A stretch of DNA of 64,000 bases from JASLDZ01 sp964242625 (GTDB lineage: Bacteria; Pseudomonadota; Alphaproteobacteria; Caulobacterales; Caulobacteraceae), in contig CAXTAO010000003.1 in the NCBI GenBank assembly GCA_964242625.1, positions 1-64,000 of the forward strand. Direction: 5' to 3'. This document shows, piece by piece, positions 41,770-50,287 of this stretch (position 1 is the stretch's first letter; every line of letters starts with the position of its first letter). The notes beneath the pieces are model-generated. The model was not told where the DNA came from and searched no databases. It was given only the letters and a program-made list of their open reading frames with translations. A program made the translations under genes and the position numbers.

Positions 41770-42249
41770 GTGCGCCGATCGGCAGACTTCCTCGCCCGTT
41801 CAGCCGTCTCGGCCCTTTTCGCGACGGCGACGTCGAGCGTCGCGCTCGCAGCGGCCGCGCGCTGGGAGGGCCGGGGCGCCCTGCAGCCCGTTAACGCCAC
41901 CAGCCACTGGCTGAACGGAGACGCCGCGGGCGAGGTCGTGGCGGCCGACCTGAGACATACGGGCGTGGGCTTCGCCACCCATGCCGCGGCGACGTTCTTC
42001 TGGGCGACGCTGTTCGAGGCCTGGGTGGGGCGTCGGGCGCGATCGCCCGTCAGGCTCGCCACGGAGGCGGCCGCCATGTCCGCGGTGGCGGCCGCGGTCG
42101 ACTACCTGGCCACACCCGAGCGCTTCACGCCCGGGTGGGAGTTCGTGCTGTCCAAGCGGGGCATGGCCTTGGCCTACGCCGCCATGGCCGCGGGGCTGGC
42201 GGCGGGAGCGTGGACGGCCGGGGCGCGTGACGGCCTCCACCGTGGATGA
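41770..42249 (+). CDS. Small multi-pass membrane protein, unknown function
   Basis: The 159-residue product has four hydrophobic helices: LARSAVSALFATATSSVALAA, GFATHAAATFFWATLFEAWV, EAAAMSAVAAAVDYLA and GMALAYAAMAAGLAAGA. Conserved-looking loops are PVNATSHWLNG and YLATPERFTPGWEFVLS. The GTG start at 41770 lies 12 bp after the HAD gene. Its 3' end overlaps the methyltransferase start by about 23 bp, so three genes probably form one transcript. Similar proteins are common in Proteobacteria without a known role. Confidence 0.8.
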   Translation: MRRSADFLARSAVSALFATATSSVALAAAARWEGRGALQPVNATSHWLNGDAAGEVVAADLRHTGVGFATHAAATFFWATLFEAWVGRRARSPVRLATEAAAMSAVAAAVDYLATPERFTPGWEFVLSKRGMALAYAAMAAGLAAGAWTAGARDGLHRG

Positions 42250-42865
42250 CCGGCTGCCGGAGCTCCCAGCCGGCGCGTTCGACAAGATCGACGGTGACGA
42301 CGACCTCGCGTTCTACGGGCCGGCGCGGCTGGTCACCCACATCGACGAGACGGCGGTCGCCGCGCTGACCGAACATTATCGGACGATCCTTCCGTCCGGC
42401 GTCGTCGTTCTCGACCTGATGTCCAGCTGGGTGAGCCATCTGCCGCCCGAGCTGGAGCTCGCCGAGGTGATCGGCCACGGCATGAACGCGGCCGAGCTCG
42501 CCGCCAACCCACGCCTGACCCGGCGCTTCGTCCAGGACCTCAACCGCGATCCGGTGCTGCCGCTCGACGACGCGATCCTGGACGCGGCGCTCTGCTGCGT
42601 GGGGGTGCAGTACCTGCAGCGGCCCGTGGAGGTGTTCGGCGAGGTCGCCCGCGCGCTGAAGCCAGGCGCGCCGCTGGCCGTCAGCTTCTCCAACCGTTGC
42701 TTTCCGACCAAGGCGGTCGCGATCTGGCGCGCTCTTGATACCTCGGATCATGTCCGTCTGGTGCAGCTCTTCCTTGAGCGATGCGGCCTGGGCGATGTCG
42801 TAGCCCGCGTTCTCACCGACGGCTCGAAGGGCGATCCGCTGGTGGTCGTCACGGGCCGCCGGTGA
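42227..42865 (+). CDS. Class I SAM-dependent methyltransferase
   Basis: The 212-residue product shows a Rossmann-type methyltransferase. The SAM-binding strand is SGVVVLDLMSSWVSHLP (Gly-rich loop replaced by MSSW). The acidic strand is VIGHGMNAAELAANP, and the post-methyl motif is LDAALCCVGVQYLQRPVEVF with LKPGAPLAVSFSNRCFP. The N-terminal LPAGAFDKIDGDDDLAFYGPARLVTHID is typical of this uncharacterised type-11 subgroup. The GTG 42227 start overlaps the upstream membrane gene; GTG 42242 is an alternative. Substrate unknown. Confidence 0.85.
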   Translation: MTASTVDDRLPELPAGAFDKIDGDDDLAFYGPARLVTHIDETAVAALTEHYRTILPSGVVVLDLMSSWVSHLPPELELAEVIGHGMNAAELAANPRLTRRFVQDLNRDPVLPLDDAILDAALCCVGVQYLQRPVEVFGEVARALKPGAPLAVSFSNRCFPTKAVAIWRALDTSDHVRLVQLFLERCGLGDVVARVLTDGSKGDPLVVVTGRR

Positions 42866-42886
42866 CGAGAGCCTCGTCCGCGATGC

Positions 42887-42902
42887 TGTCCGCTCCGGGC
42901 GA
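42887..42902 (+). repeat. Intergenic repeat copy 9 (TGTCCGCTCCGGGCGA)
   Basis: It has two mismatches to the consensus and lies just after the methyltransferase stop in the convergent gap 42866-43121. An open frame from ATG 42883 (about 45 residues, LSAPGEVLPRIVHQQDRTLL) overlaps it and is probably chance. Confidence 0.6.
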
Positions 42903-43121
42903 AGTTTTGCCCCGGATCGTCCACCAGCAAGATCGCACGCTCCTTTCGGCTGTCCTGAGCTTCCTGACCACGCAAGGCGACAGACACGCGCGCAGGTCGC
43001 AGTACCGACGACTATCGTAGGCCTCGTCAGTGATCGGGCTTTGCAGCCCATCTGCACCGCCGGGTGATTGGGGCGGGGTCGACGGTGGCGAGGTCGGAGT
43101 GGAGACCGAAGGGTCTATCGA

Positions 43122-44156
43122 TCAGCTAGCGAAGGCGCGTTTCAGGGCGTCGAGCTTCGCGGTGGTGAAGCGACGGGCCACGGCGCTCTGCGCGGCGATG
43201 CCGTCGAAGCCGTGGTAGGCGCCAGGGACCACCAGCACGTCGGTCGCCACCCGAGCGTCGATCAGACGCCGCGCATAGTCGAGGTCCTCGTCCACGAAGA
43301 GATCGAGTCCGCCGACCCCGATCCACGCCGGGGGCAAGCCGGCCAGGCTGGTGTAGCGGGCCGGTACGGCGCGGCGGGGCGCGCTGGGTCGGCCCGGAGC
43401 CTCGCCCAGGAAGCCGCGCCACCCCAGTCGGTTCAGCTCCGGCGTCCAGACGAACTTGCCGATCGGCGAGGCCGGCGTGCGAGTCACGCCCGTGCGGTCG
43501 TCCAGCATGGGATAGACGAGGCACTGGAAAAGCAGGCCGACCTCGCCTCGATCTCGTGCGGTGAGCGCCAAGAGAGCCGCATGACCGCCTCCGGCGCTTT
43601 CACCCATGACCGCGATCCGCTTCGGGTCGGCGCCGAGCTGATCGGCGTGGGCGTGCAGCCAGAGCAGGCCGGCGTAGTTGTCCTCCATGGAGCCGGCGTA
43701 GGTGGTTTCCGGCGCCAAGCGGTACTCCACGCTTACGATGACGCAATCCAGTTCGGCGGCCGTGCGCTGCAGCATCGGCACGCTGTCACGGGCCGAGCCG
43801 AAGATGTAGCCGCCCCCGTGGGTGTGCAGGATCGCGGGGCGGCTACCGCCGGGCTGGGCGTTGACGACATAGACGGTCAGCTCCGGCGAACCCTTCGGCC
43901 CGGGGATCGTACGCCGCGTCCAGGATGGCGCAGCCAAGAAAGCGTCCGAGGTGTGCGGCTGCCCGCGCGAGGCGATCACCCCGGCTAGCGTCAGCGGCCG
44001 TCCCGCCGGAGCCTTCAGCATCTGAGCGGCGGCCGGCCGCAGCTCGGGATCCACCTTGCGCAGGATGTCGTCGGAGCCCGCGCTTTGGCCGAAGGCTCGG
44101 CCAGCCCACAGCGCTCCCGCCACACCGCCCACGAGCTCACGTCTCGATGCGTTCAT
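43122..44156 (-). CDS. Exported HSL-type esterase/lipase
   Basis: This hormone-sensitive-lipase-family alpha/beta hydrolase has 344 residues. A Tat-like leader (NASRRELVGGVAGALWAGRAFGQ) precedes the cap region. The oxyanion motif is HTHGGGYIFGSA, the nucleophile elbow GESAGGGHAALL, the Asp in GGLDLFVDEDLDYA and the His in VVPGAYHGFDGIA. ATG 44156 has GGGGAGGAA just upstream. It lies 56 bp downstream of the SMP-30-like gene on the same strand, so the two form a likely operon for a lactone or ester pathway. Confidence 0.92.
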   Translation of the reverse strand: MNASRRELVGGVAGALWAGRAFGQSAGSDDILRKVDPELRPAAAQMLKAPAGRPLTLAGVIASRGQPHTSDAFLAAPSWTRRTIPGPKGSPELTVYVVNAQPGGSRPAILHTHGGGYIFGSARDSVPMLQRTAAELDCVIVSVEYRLAPETTYAGSMEDNYAGLLWLHAHADQLGADPKRIAVMGESAGGGHAALLALTARDRGEVGLLFQCLVYPMLDDRTGVTRTPASPIGKFVWTPELNRLGWRGFLGEAPGRPSAPRRAVPARYTSLAGLPPAWIGVGGLDLFVDEDLDYARRLIDARVATDVLVVPGAYHGFDGIAAQSAVARRFTTAKLDALKRAFAS

Positions 44157-44212
44157 CACTTCCTCCCCGGCTTCCAGACCCTTCCACATCGGCGCCTCGA
44201 TCGACAACGGCG

Positions 44213-45226
44213 TCAGACCGCGTAGAGCGGCCGCTCGCCCGCCACGCGCAGGGGCAGGCGGTAGAGGCTGGTCGACGCGGCGATGTAGAGCGTGCGCCGG
44301 TCGGCGCCGCCGAAGGCCAGGTTGGCCGCCGCTTCCGGCAACGCGATCATACCGAGAACTTCGCCCGTGGGCGCCAGAATGCGGACCCCGCCGGGGCCGG
44401 TGCTCCAGACGTAGCCGAGGGTGTCCACCTTGAGCCCGTCGGGCACGCCCCGGCCAGGCGCGCCTGTGGGCAGGTCTAGCAGCACGCGGCCGCGCGACAC
44501 GGCCCCTGCCGCGTCGACGTCGTAGGCCATCACGCACATGTGCGGCCCCGAGTTCGAGACGTAGAGGGTGCGCCCGTCCGGAGAGAAGGCGATGCCGTTG
44601 GGCAGCGTCAGGTCGGTGATCACGGGAATAAGCCGGCCAGCGGCGTAGCGGAACACGGCGTTGAACGGGAGTTCCTTCTCCGGGTCGGCGTCCATCCCTT
44701 TCAGCCCGTAGGGCGGGTCGGTGATCCACAGGGAGCCGTCGGGCCTGAACACGAGGTCGTTGGGGCTGTTGAACCGCTTCCCCTCGTAGCCGGACAGGAA
44801 CGGCGCGACCTGCAGCGAACGATCCAGCCGGACCACCGTCCGACCGCCCTGGCGCGCCAACAGCACAGAGCCGTCGCGGTCGGGCGCCATGGCGTTCGGC
44901 CCGAGGTTGCCCATCGGCCAGGGGCGCGCCCGCCCGCCTGCGGCCTCCAGCAGCACGGAGACAGTTCCGTCCGGTGCGACCGCCACGATCCGGTCGGCGC
45001 CCAGGTCGGACAGCCACACCCGGCCGCTGCGCCACATGGGCCCTTCCACGAAGGTGAAGCCCGTCGCCACCCGCTCCAGCGCCGCTTCGGGCGAGACCAG
45101 CGTATCGAGCGTCGGACTGAACCGGAGCAGGCGCGCGGCGGTAGGCGAGGGATCTGCGGCGAAGACGGATCTGGCGGCGAGGGGCGCTCCGCTGGCGAGG
45201 ACGAGCGCGCGACGAGACAACGGCAT
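44213..45226 (-). CDS. Exported SMP-30/gluconolactonase-family protein
   Basis: This six-bladed beta-propeller has 337 residues. The N-terminal leader PLSRRALVLASGAPLAARSVFA is Tat-like (SRR). Metal-binding propeller signatures are FVEGPMWRSGRVWLSD (Glu ligand), YEGKRFNSPNDLVFRPDG (Asn ligand), ITDPPYGL and LPNGIAFSPDGRTLYVSNS, with VPDGLKVDTLGYVW giving the Asp. Typical reactions are hydrolysis of sugar lactones. Together with the downstream esterase it suggests periplasmic processing of a sugar derivative. Confidence 0.93.
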   Translation of the reverse strand: MPLSRRALVLASGAPLAARSVFAADPSPTAARLLRFSPTLDTLVSPEAALERVATGFTFVEGPMWRSGRVWLSDLGADRIVAVAPDGTVSVLLEAAGGRARPWPMGNLGPNAMAPDRDGSVLLARQGGRTVVRLDRSLQVAPFLSGYEGKRFNSPNDLVFRPDGSLWITDPPYGLKGMDADPEKELPFNAVFRYAAGRLIPVITDLTLPNGIAFSPDGRTLYVSNSGPHMCVMAYDVDAAGAVSRGRVLLDLPTGAPGRGVPDGLKVDTLGYVWSTGPGGVRILAPTGEVLGMIALPEAAANLAFGGADRRTLYIAASTSLYRLPLRVAGERPLYAV

Positions 45227-45373
45227 GTTGCGATCTTCAGCTCGGGGCGACGTTCTGGCAGCCGTGGCTACACGGACGTTGGCAGCATGCCTGGGGCGCC
45301 GCCACGTGCAATCGGGGAGGGTGCTGTCAGGGTGTCGTAGTTGGCGCGCGGGCCGAACGCGCTAGAAGAGCCC

Positions 45374-46693
45374 GTGTCGGACAGGCTGACCAGAAGGCGA
45401 CGCGAGCGTCTGCGCCTGCATTTGCGCGCCCGTCGCACCTGGCGGTCGGGCGTGCTTGTGGCCGTGGCGGCTCTGGCGGGCGCCATCGCCGCCCTGTTCG
45501 CACGCTTGTGCGACGCGGCCATGGGCGTCCATGCGGGCCTCTACAGGCTGGCTGCCTGGCCGACGCTGGCGCTCTTGCCACTGGGTTTTGTCGCCGCGGC
45601 TTGGCTCACGCGGCGCTTCGCGCCCGAGTCGGCGGGCAGCGGCATTCCGCAGGTGATCGCCGCCGCGCATCAGCGGTGGCACGGCCGCTGGGGCGGCCAG
45701 CGCGTGACGCTGCGCACAGCCGCGTGGAAAGTCGTACTCACCGTGGGCGTGCTGTTGTGCGGCGGCTCGATCGGGCGCGAAGGTCCGACGGTTCAGGTGG
45801 TCGCGGGCGTCGTGCGCACGCTCACGCGCGGGCTCAAGGGCGGACCCGGCCGACGTGCGATCATCATCGCCGGGGGTGCGGCGGGCGTTTCCGCGGCCTT
45901 CAACACGCCTATCGCCGGGATCGTCTTCGGCGTCGAGGAGCTGGCCCACGGCTTCGACAGCCGCACCCACACCGCGGTGATCCTGGTCGTGGTCGCCGCC
46001 GGTTTCGCCGCCTACGCGCTGCAGGGGAACTACGCCTACTTCGGTGTGCTGAACGTCGACTCGGTGCTCGGTCCGGCCTGGGTCGCGGCGCCCCTGATCG
46101 GACTGGCCGGAGGAGCCGCCGGCGGCCTTTTCGCGCGACTCCTGACGCTGACGATAGGCCCGGGCGAAGGTCCCGTCGCCCGGTGGCGGCGCGCCCGCCC
46201 GCTCGCCTTCGCGCTGGGCTGCGGCTTGGTGGCGGCGGTGGTGGCGGCGGTCACGGGCGGGGCTACGTTCGGCGCCGGCTACGCCGAGGCCAAGTCTCTG
46301 ATCGCCGACCATCCCGGGCGTGGCGCGGGCTTCGCCCTGGCCAAGGCGATCGCCAGCCTCGCCGCCTCGGCTTCCGGGGCTCCGGGCGGCATATTCGCGC
46401 CCTCGCTGGCGACGGGTGCGGGCCTCGGCGCGGCCTTCACCAAGATCGGGCTGCACGTGGCCGCGCGCGCTGCGGTCGTTCTGGGGATGACGAGCTATCT
46501 GTCCGGGGTCGTGCAGGCGCCCCTCACGGCGGCGGTGATCCTGATGGAGATGACCCGCGACCCCGGTCTCGTGGGTCCGCTGCTGCTCGCCGCCCTGCTC
46601 GCGCGCTGGGCGTCCGGCTGGATCATGCCGGAGCCCATCTACCATGTGCTTTCCCGGGCGTGGCGCGCGCCACCTTCCCGAGAGGTCGGGTGA
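45374..46693 (+). CDS. CLC-family chloride channel / H+-Cl- antiporter
   Basis: The ~439-residue product has the CLC fold of about 18 helices. Selectivity motifs are present: GSIGREGPTVQ (containing the gating Glu of E. coli ClcA), GAPGGIFAPSLATGAGLG, and EPIYHVL near the C-terminus (position of the coordinating Tyr). FGVEELAHGF keeps a Glu at the proton-path position, which favours an antiporter. GTG 45374, with AGAAGAG upstream, is preferred over the TTG 45341. There is no CBS domain. Likely role: acid or ionic stress, or charge balance. It is convergent with the DUF5690 gene. Confidence 0.93.
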   Translation: MSDRLTRRRRERLRLHLRARRTWRSGVLVAVAALAGAIAALFARLCDAAMGVHAGLYRLAAWPTLALLPLGFVAAAWLTRRFAPESAGSGIPQVIAAAHQRWHGRWGGQRVTLRTAAWKVVLTVGVLLCGGSIGREGPTVQVVAGVVRTLTRGLKGGPGRRAIIIAGGAAGVSAAFNTPIAGIVFGVEELAHGFDSRTHTAVILVVVAAGFAAYALQGNYAYFGVLNVDSVLGPAWVAAPLIGLAGGAAGGLFARLLTLTIGPGEGPVARWRRARPLAFALGCGLVAAVVAAVTGGATFGAGYAEAKSLIADHPGRGAGFALAKAIASLAASASGAPGGIFAPSLATGAGLGAAFTKIGLHVAARAAVVLGMTSYLSGVVQAPLTAAVILMEMTRDPGLVGPLLLAALLARWASGWIMPEPIYHVLSRAWRAPPSREVG

Positions 46694-46741
46694 TCGCCCT
46701 TCATCCTCAGCCGCCGCTGGCGGCGTCAGCTCGACGGCCCC

Positions 46742-48004
46742 TCACCGCCGAAACCGGAAAAAGGCGTACGCCGACGCCGATGCGGTCGCCGCGACCACTC
46801 CGGCGGTGACGTAGGCCGCGACGATGAAGAAGCCCAGCCAGTCCATCCCTGGCGCGCCGAAGCTCTTGTAGATCAGGAGCGCCACGCTTCCCGCGTAGCC
46901 CGAAGCGTCCGCGATGTAGATCAGGAACCCTGCGTTGCCGACGCCGCCCAAGAAGGCGATCATTCTGTCGAACAGCATGGCGTTAAACGGCGTGTACGCG
47001 AGGTAGAGACCCGCGCCCACCAAGATCATCCACGGCAGCGGCGCCAAGGCTCCGGACTGAAAGGCGAAGGTGGCCAGCCCAAGCGTCAGCGCGCCCCCCA
47101 CGACCGCGCCGTGCATGGCCACGAGCGCCGACCCGTTGTCGCGCACGCGGATCAGCGAGGCGAGCGCCGCCAGCACGATCACCGCAACCGGGAGCTCGCT
47201 GGCGGTGAAGATGTCCGCCTCCCCGCCGAAGCCAAGTCCCGTCCAGATCTCGACGGCGAAGTTGTCGCGCAGGTCGCGGAGCGCCGTCAGGAGCACGTAA
47301 CCCAAGACCAGGAGCAGCATGGGCAAGCCGTACCGCGCCAGGAAGGCTCGCCGGGCCGCCCCGTCCATCGGGGCGCGCACGGTCCGCTCGGCCTCATCGC
47401 ACACGTCGGGCGGCGGCACGCGCTCTAGCCACCAGAGCGAGACGACGAGGAGCGGCAGGAAGGGGAGACCCGTAGCGGCGGGCATCCAGCTTTCCGGGAC
47501 GCCAGACTGCATCAGGAGCACAGCGACCGACTTCGTCACGCCCGACGCCAGGATGAACCTCGCGCAAAGCATCGCGCCGATCAGCTCGGACGTGCGTCGT
47601 CCTTCGACGTAACTGAACACCAGCCCCCAGATCATGCCCAACGGCAGGCCGTTCAGGAACAGCCAAGTCACGCCCCAGGGGGCGGGCGTCAGGGGGAAGG
47701 CCACCAGCGCCAGCCACGCCAGGCCGATCAAGCCGGCGATCGCCACGGCGCGACCGCGGCGCCCGAACTCGGCGATGACACGGATGCCGATGATCTTGGA
47801 GGTCGCGTACCCAAGAAGCTGGGCGATCAGGAGAACGCTCTTGTAGCTCAGCGCCGACGTCCAGCCGGCCGCATGCGCGAACGTGCCGGCCGCGATGGGT
47901 TTGCGGAAGGCGTACATCGCGAAGTACGCCGAGAAGGCGGCCAGTCCCGCCAACCAAGGGGAGGCGCCGAGCTTCGGACGCGGGGTTGGAGGCTGCGTCG
48001 TCAT
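46742..48004 (-). CDS. DUF5690 / MFS-type membrane transporter
   Basis: This 420-residue, twelve-helix membrane protein is annotated in relatives as DUF5690, an MFS-like group. Characteristic pieces are FSAYFAMYAFRKPIAAGTF at the first helix, WLFLNGLPLGMIWGLVFSYVEGRR, and the C-terminal half with YTPFNAMLFDRMIAFLGGVGNAGFLIYIADASGYAGS. The substrate is unknown. The ATG at 48004 gives a short Pro-rich cytoplasmic tail. It is separated by 195 bp from the MmyB-type regulator on the same strand; independent transcription is likely. Confidence 0.88.
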   Translation of the reverse strand: MTTQPPTPRPKLGASPWLAGLAAFSAYFAMYAFRKPIAAGTFAHAAGWTSALSYKSVLLIAQLLGYATSKIIGIRVIAEFGRRGRAVAIAGLIGLAWLALVAFPLTPAPWGVTWLFLNGLPLGMIWGLVFSYVEGRRTSELIGAMLCARFILASGVTKSVAVLLMQSGVPESWMPAATGLPFLPLLVVSLWWLERVPPPDVCDEAERTVRAPMDGAARRAFLARYGLPMLLLVLGYVLLTALRDLRDNFAVEIWTGLGFGGEADIFTASELPVAVIVLAALASLIRVRDNGSALVAMHGAVVGGALTLGLATFAFQSGALAPLPWMILVGAGLYLAYTPFNAMLFDRMIAFLGGVGNAGFLIYIADASGYAGSVALLIYKSFGAPGMDWLGFFIVAAYVTAGVVAATASASAYAFFRFRR

Positions 48005-48199
48005 CCGGACGCGACGGGTAGGCGCTTTGCGTGACGGTCGGGCGACGAAGCTCCGTCCAGGCGCTCTGAACGTTGAGGTCGTTCACCGAAGGGTGCTGAA
48101 AGGCGAGGCTAGACCGCTCCGTCGGCGGGCCGCCTAGGCGAAACTGATCGCCGCTCGAGCGACTGCGCGGAGGCGAACTTCGGCTGCGTGAGCCTCACG

Positions 48200-49027
48200 C
48201 TAGATTTCCTCACCGATGCGCACTCGCATGCGGGCCGCCGATGCGGACGTGGCGGGGTTGTAGACGATCATGCCAAGGTCCGGCCGGCCGTCGACGGCGA
48301 AGGCGGAGAACTCGAGTTCCAGAAGGCCGAGTTCGGGGTGATGCAGGCGCTTCAGGCCCTCGCCATGCGAGACCACGTCGTTGCTTCGCCACAACGCTTC
48401 GAACTCGGGGCTGAGGCGGGAGATCTCCTCCACCAGGGCCGTGCTCTGCGCCGTGGCCCCGGCGCGGGCGACGTCGGCGCGGAAGGCGCCCACCACGAAG
48501 CGGGCCACCGCCAGCCAGTCCTCCTGCGCGGCGCGTATGCGGGAGTCGGCGAACAACAGGCGCAGGATGTTGCGCCCTTCCGGAGGCAGCTTCGAGTAGT
48601 CGGTCAGCACGACGGCGGCGGCGCGGTTCCAGGCGACCACGTCCCAGGTGGCGGTCTTCACGATCGCCGGGCTGAAGCTCATGGCGTCGAGGACGCGCTG
48701 CAGCCGCGGGCTCACGCCGTCCACCGCCCGATAGCGCACCTCCGGCGGGCGCCCCAGCCCCAGCATGAACAGGTGCTCGCGCTCGGGCTCGGTCAGCATC
48801 AGCCCCGAGGCGATGCGATTCAGCACGTCGGCCGAAGGCGCCCCGCCGCGCCCCTGCTCAAGCCAGGTGTACCAGGTGGGGCTGATGTTGGCGCGCTGCG
48901 CCACCTCCTCCCGACGCAGGCCCGGGGTGCGCCGGCGCCCACCCGCGAAGCCCAGGGCGGCGGGGTCCAGCCGGTTGCGCCGGTCGCGCAGATAGGCGCC
49001 GAGCCGGCCTGTCGCGTCGGTGGTCAC
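48200..49027 (-). CDS. XRE-family regulator with MmyB-like ligand domain
   Basis: The 275-residue repressor or activator has a helix-turn-helix at about residues 8-75 (RRTPGLRREEVAQRANISPTWYTWLEQGRGGAPS). The MmyB-like PAS-related domain (LGRPPEVRYRAVDGVSPRLQRVLDAM, KTATWDVVAWNRAAAVVLTDYS) in this group binds fatty acids or related ligands. It is transcribed divergently from the SDR gene at 49126 with a 98-bp shared region, the classic layout for a regulator controlling its neighbour. Confidence 0.94.
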   Translation of the reverse strand: MTTDATGRLGAYLRDRRNRLDPAALGFAGGRRRTPGLRREEVAQRANISPTWYTWLEQGRGGAPSADVLNRIASGLMLTEPEREHLFMLGLGRPPEVRYRAVDGVSPRLQRVLDAMSFSPAIVKTATWDVVAWNRAAAVVLTDYSKLPPEGRNILRLLFADSRIRAAQEDWLAVARFVVGAFRADVARAGATAQSTALVEEISRLSPEFEALWRSNDVVSHGEGLKRLHHPELGLLELEFSAFAVDGRPDLGMIVYNPATSASAARMRVRIGEEI

Positions 49028-49035
49028 GGCCCCAT

Positions 49036-49078
49036 CCTGTCATCGGTTATACCCGGATAAAGTCACTACTGTAACAGG
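49036..49078. promoter_or_regulatory. Candidate operator between MmyB-type regulator and SDR
   Basis: Arms CCTGT (49036-49040) and ACAGG (49074-49078) bracket an AT-rich segment with TTAT-ACCCGG-ATAA inside. This is the only low-GC patch in the region and lies in the 98-bp divergent promoter. Confidence 0.4.
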
Positions 49079-49125
49079 ACGCCGCCCGGTCCGATACTCG
49101 CATCGTTCAACAGCGGAGACCTCGT

Positions 49126-50028
49126 ATGCGCGTGTTCCTCACCGGAGCCACCGGCTTCATCGGCTCCCGGATCGTTCCCGAACTCCTCGCCCGCGGTCAT
49201 CGGGTGCTGGGCCTGACGCGCTCGGACGCGGGGGCGAGCGCGCTCGTCGCCGCGGGGGCCGAGGCGCATCGCGGCGAGCTCGAGGATCCCGAGACCCTGG
49301 CTCAAGGCGCGATCGGGGCGGACGCGGTGATCCACTGCGCGTTCGACCACGACTTCTCCAACTTCGTCGCCAACTGCGAGAAGGACGCCCGGGTCATCCA
49401 GGCGATGGGCGCGGCGCTGCAGGGCTCCGACAAGCCCCTTCTGATCACCTCCGGCACAGGCATCGGCAGCCCTGGGCCCGGAGAGCTGGCGCGGGAGGAC
49501 GTGTTCGACCCTCACCACCCCAATCCGCGGATCGCGTCGGAACTGGCGGGGCAGGAGCTGCTCGCGGCCGGCGTGAACGTTTCGGTGATGCGGCTTCCGC
49601 AGGTGCACGATCCCGTCAAACAGGGGCTGATCACGCCGCTGCTCGACACCATCCGAGCGAAGGGCGTCGCGGGCTACGTCGGCGACGGCCAGAACCGCTG
49701 GCCCGCGGCGCACGTGATCGACGTGGCGCGCCTCTATGTGCTGGCGATCGAGCGCGCCGAGTCGGGTGCGCGCTACCACGCCGTCGCCGAGGAGGGGATC
49801 ACCGCCAAGGCCATCGCCGAGACGCTGGCGGAGGGGCTGCGTATCCCTGCCGTCTCCGTGTCTCCGGAAGACGCCCCCGACCACTTCGGCTGGATGGCGA
49901 TGTTCGTCGGCCTGGACATGCCGGCCTCCAGCGCCTGGACGCGCGAGACGCTCGGTTGGCGACCGACGGGGCCGACCCTGGTCTCAGACCTGCAGTGCAT
50001 GGACTACGGCGCGGCCGCGGCGGCCTAG
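49126..50028 (+). CDS. Extended/atypical SDR (NAD-dependent epimerase-like)
   Basis: The 300-residue Rossmann protein has TGATGFIGSRIVPELLARGH at the N-terminus, a DAVIHCAFDHDFSNF strand and LLITSGTGIGSPG. The canonical YxxxK is not preserved in the usual place, so it belongs to the atypical or extended SDR group (3-beta-HSD/epimerase-like). RSDAGASALVAAGAEAHRGELED is typical of this subgroup. GGAGA precedes the ATG. Its divergent regulator (48200-49027) probably controls it. A paralogue lies at 51303. Confidence 0.9.
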   Translation: MRVFLTGATGFIGSRIVPELLARGHRVLGLTRSDAGASALVAAGAEAHRGELEDPETLAQGAIGADAVIHCAFDHDFSNFVANCEKDARVIQAMGAALQGSDKPLLITSGTGIGSPGPGELAREDVFDPHHPNPRIASELAGQELLAAGVNVSVMRLPQVHDPVKQGLITPLLDTIRAKGVAGYVGDGQNRWPAAHVIDVARLYVLAIERAESGARYHAVAEEGITAKAIAETLAEGLRIPAVSVSPEDAPDHFGWMAMFVGLDMPASSAWTRETLGWRPTGPTLVSDLQCMDYGAAAAA

Positions 50029-50055
50029 GCCTGCAAGAGAGCGGCGGACGTCGAA

Positions 50056-50075
50056 CGTGGTGTCATGTCACCACG
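50056..50075 (+). terminator. 7-bp hairpin after the SDR gene
   Basis: CGTGGTG / CACCACG with a 6-nt loop starts 28 bp after the stop. The remaining gap up to 50287 shows only GC-rich sequence and no gene. Confidence 0.5.
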
Positions 50076-50287
50076 GCTCCTGGTCGCACGTTCGCCAGCT
50101 CTTCAGGCCGGGTCGCTGATCAGAGGCGACGCCAGCCAACTTCCGGCCGGGCCGAGCGCCCGGTCCGGCCGGCGTTGAGACCTACACGCCCTCCTGATCG
50201 GCGACGAGGTGAGGCCCACCCTGGCCGGCGCGTTCGAAGCTTCCGAAGAGCGACTCGCTATGCGCGGCGGACGCGAAGAGCGCCGCT

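Noticed and set aside
42883..43020. A 45-codon frame after the methyltransferase
   Set aside because: It overlaps repeat copy 9 and has no ribosome site; the coding signal is weak.
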